From Thermatribacter sp048814795 (lineage in GTDB: Bacteria > Atribacterota > Atribacteria > Atribacterales > Thermatribacteraceae): 64,000 nucleotides of DNA. The stretch covers positions 2,126,318-2,190,317 of the forward strand of contig CP184673.1 in the NCBI GenBank assembly GCA_048814795.1. The letters run 5' to 3'. Shown piece by piece: positions 25,458-32,526 of this stretch. Made by a program: the position numbers and the translations under genes. The notes beneath the pieces are model-generated. The model was not told the origin of the DNA and did not search any database. It worked only from the letters and a program-made list of their open reading frames with translations. Position 1 is the stretch's first letter; every line of letters starts with the position of its first letter.

Positions 25458-26231
25458 TTAGCTCTCTCTGGCTATTCTCACTTCAATACCCATCTCTTCC
25501 AGTCTTTTTACCGTCCCTTCATCAATGCTGTCATCGGTAACCACAACATGAACGGAAGAAAGATCGGCAATCTTAAAAAACGCTTGCTCTCTAAATTTAT
25601 TGCTCTCTGCTACCAGAATAACTTTCTTTGCCGATTGGATCATCGTTTTTTTGAGGTGCGCTTCAAGTTCGAAAACATCAGCAATGGCCATTTGCTCAAG
25701 AGAAACGGCTTTCGCGCCCACAAAAAGGCAATCAGCAAAATAGTTACGAATAGCACTTTCTGCTTGAGGACCCACAAAAGAAAAAGAGGGAGCGTGGAGA
25801 GTACCTCCAGTAGAAATGATATTAAAATTAGGGTTATGAGCAAGAGAAATACATATATCTAAAGAAGTAGTGAGAATAGTAACGTGCTTAGTGGGGTCTA
25901 TGTTGCGTGCAACCTGCAAAGCAGTAGTGCTGGCATCGAAAATGATAGAATCTCCTTCCTCTATGAGCTTCACGGCTTCCTTACCAATCAGTTCTTTGGT
26001 CTTCCGGTTAGAGATTTCCCGCAAAGAAAATGGAATCTCGACACTGCTTTTGCTTATTCTCGTTGCCCCTCCGTATATACGGCGCAGAAGCCTCTGCTTT
26101 TCAAGAATCTTCAAGTCCTGACGAATCGTATCTTCGCCAACCCCAAAAACCCTGGTAAGTTCTTTAACCGAAACAGTTTTTCTCTTTTCAAGAACCTCTA
26201 AAATTTTAAGTCTGCGTTCTTCGGCAATCAT
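25458..26231 (-). CDS. DeoR/GlpR family transcriptional regulator
   Basis: The 257-residue repressor has an N-terminal winged helix-turn-helix (ERRLKILEVLEKRKTVSVKE and GEDTIRQDLKILEKQRLLRR) and a C-terminal DeoRC sugar-phosphate sensor domain with DASTTALQVARNI, LTTSLDICISLA and a metal-like FVGAKAV segment. Such proteins sense phosphorylated sugars and repress catabolic operons. It lies upstream of the URO-D fragment, SDR and transporter genes on the same strand and probably controls them. Confidence 0.92.
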   Translation of the reverse strand: MIAEERRLKILEVLEKRKTVSVKELTRVFGVGEDTIRQDLKILEKQRLLRRIYGGATRISKSSVEIPFSLREISNRKTKELIGKEAVKLIEEGDSIIFDASTTALQVARNIDPTKHVTILTTSLDICISLAHNPNFNIISTGGTLHAPSFSFVGPQAESAIRNYFADCLFVGAKAVSLEQMAIADVFELEAHLKKTMIQSAKKVILVAESNKFREQAFFKIADLSSVHVVVTDDSIDEGTVKRLEEMGIEVRIARES

Positions 26232-26685
26232 TTAAAACCTGATTTTTTAGTGATTTCTCAGTATCTTTTTCAAAATTTTACAATAACTACCAACCACAGA
26301 CAATAAAAACTGGAAAAAAATTGATATGAAATTCGTAAAATTACACTCAAATTAAATAGAAATTTACCCTGAAGTTAGTCGATATTAATAACACAATAAC
26401 ACATTGGTGAAATACCTATCTAAACAGGCTCAAAATAGCAGAACTTCTATTGTAAAAGCAAACTGTGATGCCCTCTCCTCAACAAATCGAAGATCGCCTT
26501 GGAAAGTGAGGAAAAACGCAAACACTGAGAAAATAAGCAAAAGAAAAACTTCAGGGCACCACAAACTGTCAAAGTGAATTCCCTAAGCTTCCTAACGCAC
26601 AGCACCAGGTAAAGAGAAAACAATCCCCTCCCTGCAACAACATTTAATTCAGTACAGCTAATTTCAAAGTCTCAGCAAACTCCCT
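26232..26685. other. AT-rich intergenic region
   Basis: About 450 AT-rich bases between the DeoR regulator and the second full URO-D-like gene. I see no coding frame. It must hold the promoter of the DeoR gene on the minus strand and the 3' end of the URO-D transcript, but I cannot place either with confidence. Confidence 0.5.
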
Positions 26686-27948
26686 TCATCGGTACTCATT
26701 CACTGCCTCAAATAAAGCCAAGAGGTTCTCCACCGGGATTTTGGCCTGAATGTTGTGCACTGTAGCAAATACAAATCCTCCGCCTCTCTTAAAAGTTTCT
26801 ATCAGCCGACGAACCTCTTCTTTTACTTCCTCGGGTTTTCCAAAAGGAAGAGTGGTTTGGGTGTTAACTCCTCCACCCCAAAAGGTAAAATCTTTACCAA
26901 ATTCCTCTTTGAGCCTCTGGGGGTCCATTTCAGCAGCCGAAATCTGAACCGGGTTAAGGATGTCAAATCCAGCCTCCCTCAAATCTGGAAGGAGAGCATA
27001 TATCGAACCACAGGTATGAATAAAAGTTTTCCAGGAAGTATTCTGATGAATCCAGTCGTTGATCTTTTTGTGGAAAGGCTTAAAGAGTTCTCGATAAAGT
27101 GAAGGAGAAATAAAAGGACCATGCTGGGAACCGAAATCGGTTCCTGAAATTACAATAACCTGAATGCGCTCTCCCACTGCCTGATGAAACTTCTTCAGGT
27201 TTTCCAGGCCTATCTCAGTCATTCGAGAAAAAACTTCCTTCAAAAAATCCTTACGAGTCATCAAAGAAATATACCATTCTTCAACATCGCGAATACCTTT
27301 GGGATCAGGTAGAGCTGGACCAGGAACATAGGCTATGTCACCCAGGTTGGTTCCAGGAACCCCCGAAGACACAATAGCATAATCGGTCTCCTCATAAAGT
27401 CGCCTGGCTTCTTTCTCGTAATAGTTGAGCTCCTCATCGGTAAGCAGGGTATACTCTTCGATCTGATCTTCTACCTTAAGGTCCTCATCACGAAAAGGCT
27501 TCTGGCGAATGATAGCATCATGATAGAAACCGTCTTTGGGCATTTTGGCTGAAGGTTGAAAACGGGTATCCCCAAGAGGGTACTGATAAATATCTCCATT
27601 CGCATCGGGGGTAGTATTGAACTTGCCAGGAACCAGAAGAGGCGTGCCATCGAAAAAAGTCCAGGGTTTCCAGTCAGCGTTTTCAAAACCAAAAAAGTTC
27701 TTTGGTGGGAAAAGGGGTACTGTATCTATGCCCAAAACTTTCCTTAACTCATCATCTACTTCCCCAAGCATCTGAAAAGGATCAATAACTTTCACCGGCT
27801 CATTTTCCTTAATAAGACCCAAAGCCACTTTCAATTTATGCAGGCTGGAAACGTGGATTCCGGTTACCAGAGTAGATCCAAGATCAAGGGGAAGCTTATC
27901 CGGTTCGCGATGCTCAAGAGAAGCTACAACCCGCTCACGTGAAGTCAT
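26686..27948 (-). CDS. Uroporphyrinogen decarboxylase (URO-D)-like family protein
   Basis: The 420-residue protein has the family start TSRERVVASLEHREPDKLPL, and later QVIVISGTDFGSQHGPFISP, SWKTFIHTCGSIYALLPDLR, FWGGGVNTQTTLPFG and FVFATVHNIQAKIPVENLLA. The HTCG is in the position of the zinc-binding HxC of corrinoid methyltransferases of the MtaA type, but the third Cys ligand is not evident. No corrinoid protein is adjacent. It is related to the 25.2 kb fragment and to the members at 12.8 and 40.7 kb. The reaction is unknown. Confidence 0.82.
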   Translation of the reverse strand: MTSRERVVASLEHREPDKLPLDLGSTLVTGIHVSSLHKLKVALGLIKENEPVKVIDPFQMLGEVDDELRKVLGIDTVPLFPPKNFFGFENADWKPWTFFDGTPLLVPGKFNTTPDANGDIYQYPLGDTRFQPSAKMPKDGFYHDAIIRQKPFRDEDLKVEDQIEEYTLLTDEELNYYEKEARRLYEETDYAIVSSGVPGTNLGDIAYVPGPALPDPKGIRDVEEWYISLMTRKDFLKEVFSRMTEIGLENLKKFHQAVGERIQVIVISGTDFGSQHGPFISPSLYRELFKPFHKKINDWIHQNTSWKTFIHTCGSIYALLPDLREAGFDILNPVQISAAEMDPQRLKEEFGKDFTFWGGGVNTQTTLPFGKPEEVKEEVRRLIETFKRGGGFVFATVHNIQAKIPVENLLALFEAVNEYR

Positions 27949-28052
27949 AAAAAACGCCCTCCCTTACAAGTTCCTCAGTTTTTACTTTAGTTTAGCACAA
28001 AAGCACCACAAACAAGTAAGGGAAGGCGTTTTAAAAAAACCTTCAAACAAAA

Positions 28053-28080
28053 ACCGGGAACCTGAGTTAAAGCTCCCGGT
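28053..28080 (-). terminator. Terminator of the perR-peroxiredoxin operon
   Basis: A 7-bp stem (ACCGGGA 28053-28059 with TCCCGGT 28074-28080) has the peroxiredoxin stop codon in its loop and is followed on the minus strand by TTTTTGTTTG. Confidence 0.7.
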
Positions 28081-28729
28081 AACAGAACCACCAGTCGAAG
28101 CACTCCATTTCTCCCTTTTGAGCCTTCTGCAGTCGCTCCTTAACTGCCTGCTCAGTCGCTGCTGGCGGAACAATAACCTTGTTTCCAATCAACTCGTTGT
28201 CTGGCCAGTTTTCCGGAAGAGCTACTTTATTGGCATCCGAAACCTGCAAAGCTCTAACTGCTCGCAAAACCTCGTTTACACTGCGGCCAACTTCCTGCGG
28301 ATAGTACATCATCAAGCGTAAAATACCTTTATCATCAACCACAAACACTGCCCTTACCGTATTAGTACCCTTCTGGGGGTGAATCATGCCCAGCTGAAAG
28401 GCCACTCTACCCAGTTCATCCGCGATTACTGGAAAAGGAATTTTCACTCCCAGTTTTTCTTCGATCCACTCCACCCACTTTATATGGGCAAACACCTGAT
28501 CCACAGAAAGACCAATAAGCTCCGTATTAATTTTTTTGAATTCTTCCGCTTTCTTTGCAAAAGCTACAAACTCAGTGGTGCAAACTGGAGTAAAATCTCC
28601 AGGGTGGCTGAACAGCACAAACCACTTCCCTGAATAATCATCGGGTAATTTTTTGATGCCGTGAGTGGTCTTCACCTCCATCTCTGGAAACTTCTCACCG
28701 AGAAGTGGCATTCTGGTTTGATTTTCCAT
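28067..28729 (-). CDS. Peroxiredoxin (Prx6/archaeal 2-Cys type)
   Basis: The 220-residue protein reduces hydrogen peroxide and alkyl hydroperoxides. The peroxidatic site is FSHPGDFTPVCTTEF with Cys near residue 50. The C-terminal Prx6-type extension carries two further cysteines in MECFDWWFCYREL, the arrangement of thermophilic and archaeal peroxiredoxins in which the C-terminal Cys resolves the sulfenic acid. It follows a Fur-family regulator with a 1-base gap and shares its promoter, consistent with peroxide-induced expression. Confidence 0.93.
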   Translation of the reverse strand: MENQTRMPLLGEKFPEMEVKTTHGIKKLPDDYSGKWFVLFSHPGDFTPVCTTEFVAFAKKAEEFKKINTELIGLSVDQVFAHIKWVEWIEEKLGVKIPFPVIADELGRVAFQLGMIHPQKGTNTVRAVFVVDDKGILRLMMYYPQEVGRSVNEVLRAVRALQVSDANKVALPENWPDNELIGNKVIVPPAATEQAVKERLQKAQKGEMECFDWWFCYREL

Positions 28730-28730
28730 A

Positions 28731-29171
28731 TTAACTCTCCTCCTTTTCTCTTCTACTTTTTTTTAACTTGCACTCAGGGCACAAACCCCTGAGATAAAGC
28801 TCTTTACTTTCAACCTCAAAATCTTCAAGCCCTTCCCATCGTAATCCATCAAAGGAAAACCCGAAATCATAGATTTTGCCACATCGGGAACACCTGAAGT
28901 GACCGTGATCACTCAAGTCAGCATCAAAGCGCACTTTATCCCCTTCAACAGTGATTATCTTTACCAAACCAGCCTCAGTGAAAGCCCGCAAAGTATTGTA
29001 AACAGAAGTTCTGGAAAGAGTAGGCATTTCTTCCGCCAGCGAAGAGAAAATCTCCTCAGCAGTAGGATGGGTGCGATGTTCCAACAAGTATCTGAACACC
29101 TGGACTCTAACATGTGAAGGTCGCAAGCCCTTTTTGGCTAAATATTTTTTAATCTGCTTCTGAGAATTCAC
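28731..29171 (-). CDS. Fur-family peroxide-type regulator (PerR-like)
   Basis: This is a Fur-family repressor of about 146 residues. Helix-turn-helix: HPTAEEIFSSLAEEM and TLSRTSVYNTLRAFTEAGLV. The regulatory metal site lies in DLSDHGHFRCSRCGKIYDFG, where CxxC with CPEC near the C-terminus forms the structural zinc site. The GTG at 29171 is chosen because an upstream TTG at 29213 would overlap the promoter and operator. It is co-transcribed with a peroxiredoxin, which favours a PerR role over iron uptake control. Confidence 0.9.
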   Translation of the reverse strand: MNSQKQIKKYLAKKGLRPSHVRVQVFRYLLEHRTHPTAEEIFSSLAEEMPTLSRTSVYNTLRAFTEAGLVKIITVEGDKVRFDADLSDHGHFRCSRCGKIYDFGFSFDGLRWEGLEDFEVESKELYLRGLCPECKLKKSRREKEES

Positions 29172-29205
29172 TGTATCTTTTACCTTTCTGGATAAAATAC
29201 TTTTT

Positions 29206-29218
29206 TGTAACAATTACA
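29206..29218. promoter_or_regulatory. Probable PerR/Fur operator
   Basis: A perfect 13-base palindrome, TGTAA-CAA-TTACA, lies at the expected transcription start of the perR promoter, six bases beyond the -10 box. This position suits autorepression. Confidence 0.6.
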
Positions 29219-29223
29219 GTTTA

Positions 29224-29252
29224 ATTATAAATATATCTTTGTAATATGTCAA
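29224..29252 (-). promoter_or_regulatory. Consensus sigma-70 promoter of perR-peroxiredoxin
   Basis: On the minus strand TTGACA (29252-29247) is followed by a 17-base spacer and TATAAT (29229-29224), an exact consensus. It reads into the perR gene. Confidence 0.88.
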
Positions 29253-29535
29253 GAAGGAAACAAAACCACTAAAAATCTGCGCAGGGAATATCTCAATTTA
29301 CAAGAACCCTGTCGAACGTCCAAAAAGCTTTGCAAGACCGTTGTATTGCCCCTACCTTTTTAAAAATAAAAGTTTTCAAAATCATTTAAAATTTTGGCCT
29401 TTTAAATTTTCCATACGAATCCAGCGACGCCCTCCTCTAATAAATTGAGGGGATTACGGCCCCTCTTCGCACTTCCTCTGCATCTCTAAAGTTGACAAAC
29501 GAAAATTTTGGGAGTATATTTTTCAAGCAAGAGGT

Positions 29536-29612
29536 GCGCCCGTAGCTTAACTGGATAGAGCAACGGACTACGGATCCGTAGGTTGGGGGTTCGACTCCCT
29601 CCGGGCGCGCCA
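29536..29612 (+). tRNA. tRNA-Arg (anticodon ACG)
   Basis: The 77-nt gene folds fully: acceptor stem GCGCCCG/CGGGCGC with discriminator G and encoded CCA; D arm GCTT/GAGC; anticodon stem ACGGA/TCCGT with loop CTACGGA (anticodon ACG, read as inosine); T arm with loop TTCGACT. Bases 29567-29611 are duplicated in inverted orientation at 16408-16452. Confidence 0.96.
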
Positions 29613-29749
29613 GAACCGAAACTCGGCTTCGTTAAAAACATCCTCTCCGCTTATTCTAAAAGAACAAACCACCACAACTCCAAAATTAGCTCAAAGCAAA
29701 AGCCTGACCATCCTCACAACAAAAAGGAAGATCATGCTTTAAAACTTAA

Positions 29750-30190
29750 AGCGCCACTCAAAAATTGTTGAAACCCTTTCTCAACTGCCTGAAGTGAAAC
29801 AATCGTTTTATTGGGATCTTTCGCTCGAGGCAAAAAAGATCTCTCAAGAGATCTGGACATCCTGGTAATCATGGATACTCAGCTCGATTTTAAACCTCGA
29901 AATGCCTTGCCTTACGAGAAGCTCGCTCTCCTTGTGGATTATGGCTTTTTGGTATGCACCCTGGAAAGAACTCGACAGGTTTAAAAACAGAGCTTTTTTT
30001 TCAAAAAACCCTGAAAGAAGAGGTCCTCTTTGAGAAGAAAACCTGAAACAGAAGGCAAAAAATGGCTTGAACAAGCCAAAGAAAACTCGAAATGGGTCGA
30101 GACACCTCTACTCGGGTATGCAATAGGGAGAAGCGAAATACCCTCTCCAGGAAAACCAGCCAGTCAATTCTCTCCAAACAAGCAATGAAA
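29750..30190 (+). pseudogene. Decayed MNT nucleotidyltransferase / HEPN gene pair
   Basis: The plus strand carries broken frames of a minimal nucleotidyltransferase: KIVETLSQLPEVKQ, then in another frame IVLLGSFARGKKDLSRDLDI with the GSxxRG and DxD motifs, YEKLALLVDYGFLVCTLE, and after a shift FQKTLKEEVLFEKKT. A HEPN-like start GKKWLEQAKENSKWVETPLL follows near 30060-30110 and then loses homology. MNT/HEPN pairs are toxin-antitoxin modules. At least three frame disruptions show it is dead. It sits just behind the tRNA-Arg gene, a usual landing place for mobile DNA. Confidence 0.72.
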
Positions 30191-30236
30191 TATTTCACTA
30201 TAGTATAATTTTAAAAACTCGCTTTCGGGGGCGAAA

Positions 30237-30998
30237 ATGAATAAAAAGGCCTTTCTTATCGACATGGATGGTGTGCTGGTTTACGGCGATCAAGCTATAC
30301 CGGGTGCCAGAGAGTTCATAGAAAAACTCAGAGAAAAAGAATACAAGTTTCTGGTCCTTACCAATAACTCGCAGTATACACCCTTTGACCTGCAACACAG
30401 AATGAACCAGGCAGGTATTGATATTGAAGCTAATCACTTTTTCAGCAGTGCAATGGCTGCTGCACATTTTTTGAGCAAACAAAAACCCAAGGGCTCTGCT
30501 TTCGTTCTGGGAGGCACTGGCCTTTACCAGGCTCTGAACGAAGTAGGCTACGCCTTTACCGACTACCGACCCGATTTCGTGGTACTCGGAGAAATGGAAC
30601 ATTACCCTTATGATAAAATAATCCGTGCCTGTCAGCTCATCGCTTCTGGGGTACCTTTCATTGCCACCAATCCTGATCCGTCAGGTCCGGGTAAAGAAGG
30701 AATCGTTCCGGCTTGTGGAGCAGTAGCGGCACTCCTCGAAAAAGCTACAGGGTATGCTCCCTATTTCGTAGGAAAACCCAATCCCCTTATCCTACGTGCC
30801 GCCCTGAAATATCTCGATGAACATTCAGAAAACGCAGTAATGATTGGTGATCGTATGGACACTGATGTCCGGGTGGGATTGGAAGCAGGCATGGAAACTA
30901 TTCTGGTCTTGAGCGGAGTGACCAAACCCGAAGACATTCCCCACTTTCCATACCGTCCAAGCCGGATAGTACCCTCAGTAGCCGAAATAGAGTTATGA
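30237..30998 (+). CDS. HAD-superfamily (NagD/AraL-type, class IIA) phosphatase
   Basis: The 253-residue protein has HAD motif I AFLIDMDGVLVYGD, motif II VLTNNSQYTP, motif III around VGKPNPLILRAAL and motif IV VMIGDRMDTDVRVGLEAGME. A class IIA cap lies between motifs II and III. Relatives dephosphorylate sugar phosphates, nucleotides or p-nitrophenyl phosphate. The substrate is not predictable. It is followed by a cupin gene in the same orientation, 78 bases downstream. Confidence 0.92.
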   Translation: MNKKAFLIDMDGVLVYGDQAIPGAREFIEKLREKEYKFLVLTNNSQYTPFDLQHRMNQAGIDIEANHFFSSAMAAAHFLSKQKPKGSAFVLGGTGLYQALNEVGYAFTDYRPDFVVLGEMEHYPYDKIIRACQLIASGVPFIATNPDPSGPGKEGIVPACGAVAALLEKATGYAPYFVGKPNPLILRAALKYLDEHSENAVMIGDRMDTDVRVGLEAGMETILVLSGVTKPEDIPHFPYRPSRIVPSVAEIEL

Positions 30999-31076
30999 TA
31001 GAAACCTCAGAAGCTCTTACCACACCAGCTCAAACATGCTAAAATCCTTAAAATTAATAAAAACGAGGTGTTTCAA

Positions 31077-31421
31077 ATGAAGCCTAAAATTTATCATTTC
31101 TCTTCTCAAGAGGAAAAACTAATCGAACGGATTGTCGATCAGAAAGAGGTTCAAATCAACCACATCATCCTCCCGAGAGGGGATAAAGTACCCGAACATT
31201 ACAGTAACTCCAACGTTTATCTTATGGTCATTCGGGGCAGGATGAGTCTCACTCTCGAAGGAGAAAAAGGAGAATACGCCGGGGGCAATATAATTCAGAT
31301 ACCCTATCAAACCAGAATGTTAATAGAAAATCAGGGAGAGGAAACCCTGGAATTTTTCGTGGTCAAGGCTCCCCACCCTGAACAATACAAAAATCAACTA
31401 AAGCACGAAGAAAAACCGTAA
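31077..31421 (+). CDS. Small cupin-domain protein
   Basis: The 114-residue single-domain cupin has a beta-barrel with LPRGDKVPEHYSNSNVYLMV and RGRMSLTLEGEKGEYAGGNI then IPYQTRMLIENQGEETLEFF. The first cupin motif keeps a Glu-His but the canonical second histidine is missing, so metal binding may be altered. The ATG at 31077 has GAGGTG upstream; a GTG at 31068 is less likely. The function is unknown. Confidence 0.8.
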   Translation: MKPKIYHFSSQEEKLIERIVDQKEVQINHIILPRGDKVPEHYSNSNVYLMVIRGRMSLTLEGEKGEYAGGNIIQIPYQTRMLIENQGEETLEFFVVKAPHPEQYKNQLKHEEKP

Positions 31422-31476
31422 ATCGCTTTTAGTTCGCCATAGAACTTTTCTTTCAAAAAACATTTCAAAAACCCGT

Positions 31477-32019
31477 CTACCGACCAAATACCCCCATAAG
31501 CTGTGCTTCCTCAAGGATATGCCCTTCGATAAGCTCCAAAACTTGTTTTCTGGTCAAACCGGCTTTTGGAGGCAATTCTAAATCAACAGCTATCAATCTG
31601 AAAAAATAGCGGTGTGGTTTGCCAGGTGGAGGGCAGGGTCCTCCATAATCTAACTTTCCAAAGTCATTTTTGCCCTGAAAAATATTATCCATAATTTTTG
31701 CTTCGCCTTTTTTGCCCACACCCTCTGACAAAGCAAAAAGCGAAGGAGGGATATTATAAAGAATCCAGTGCGTAAAAATGCCTCGGGGAGCATCGGGATC
31801 TTCGCAAATCAACACCAAACTCCTGGCACCTTGAGGCAAGTTTTCCCAACACAGAGGAGGAGAAAGATTTTCCCCCAAACAGGTATACTTGAGCGGTATT
31901 TCGCCCTCTTGAGAAAATGCTTCACTTTTCAGCGTGAAAACAGGCACCTCCTCCTGAGCAGATACTCCCAAGTTGCCTAAAAGAAGTACAATCAAAATTA
32001 ACCAGCGCAGTTCCTTCAT
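31477..32019 (-). CDS. YbhB/YbcL (PEBP/Raf-kinase-inhibitor-like) family exported protein
   Basis: The 180-residue protein begins with a signal peptide (LRWLILIVLLLGNLGVSAQE) and then has the phosphatidylethanolamine-binding fold: IPLKYTCLGENLSPPLCWEN, LVLICEDPDAPRGIFTHWIL, YGGPCPPPGKPHRYFFRLIA. The DPDAP and GPxPPxGxHRY motifs are diagnostic. Bacterial members are periplasmic or cytoplasmic and of uncertain role. The ATG at 32019 follows GGGGGTGAT. Confidence 0.9.
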   Translation of the reverse strand: MKELRWLILIVLLLGNLGVSAQEEVPVFTLKSEAFSQEGEIPLKYTCLGENLSPPLCWENLPQGARSLVLICEDPDAPRGIFTHWILYNIPPSLFALSEGVGKKGEAKIMDNIFQGKNDFGKLDYGGPCPPPGKPHRYFFRLIAVDLELPPKAGLTRKQVLELIEGHILEEAQLMGVFGR

Positions 32020-32074
32020 AGCAATCACCCCCACCAGGTAGCGTCCTTCACACCTCCAATATAATCTTTCATCA

Positions 32075-32120
32075 CTGGCAACGAGGACTGTATCTGATTG
32101 CCTACAGTCCTCGTTGCCAG
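32075..32120 (-). terminator. Perfect 18-bp hairpin after the VOC gene
   Basis: Bases 32075-32092 pair perfectly with 32103-32120 around a 10-base loop, three bases after the VOC stop on the minus strand. No U run follows, so it may protect or attenuate rather than fully terminate. Confidence 0.7.
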
Positions 32121-32122
32121 TT

Positions 32123-32521
32123 CTAAGATTTCCCGGGTGGTTCCACTATTTCCAGAATCTCCTGCATCGGTCCGGTGAAATATGCGTAGCGAAAACCATG
32201 TGTTTCAGTCAAAGGCAGGATCACTGGCACACCCTTAGCTTGAAGTTCTGCAAAGGTTCTATCTACATCTTCCACCTGGAGCGCAATGTGAAAAGAAGGA
32301 GAATGCGACCATCCTTCGCCACTTGAAGGTGCAATGATCTCAAGCAGGGTATTTCCCACATCCAGAAAAGCTATCTCCGCTTTTTCGCCCTCGTCGTAAA
32401 AGCGTTCCGTAACCCTGAACCCCAAAACTTCACTATAAAAACGCAAACTTTTCTCCATATCCCGGGTAAAAATAGCTACATGATGCAAGCCCTTCCAGGG
32501 CAGTTTTTTCATTTTCTTCAC
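32123..32521 (-). CDS. VOC (glyoxalase/dioxygenase-like) family protein
   Basis: The 132-residue protein has two beta-alpha-beta-beta-beta repeats: GLHHVAIFTRDMEKSLRFYS with EVLGF, and SFHIALQVEDVDRTFAELQA with YFTGPMQEILEIVEPPG. Metal ligand candidates are His near residue 13, Glu in the LLEII block, His in SFHIAL and Glu in EILEIVE, as in methylmalonyl-CoA epimerase or glyoxalase relatives. The substrate is unknown. It lies 5 bases after the GH3 gene in the same operon. Confidence 0.88.
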   Translation of the reverse strand: MKKMKKLPWKGLHHVAIFTRDMEKSLRFYSEVLGFRVTERFYDEGEKAEIAFLDVGNTLLEIIAPSSGEGWSHSPSFHIALQVEDVDRTFAELQAKGVPVILPLTETHGFRYAYFTGPMQEILEIVEPPGKS

Positions 32522-32526
32522 CTCGC

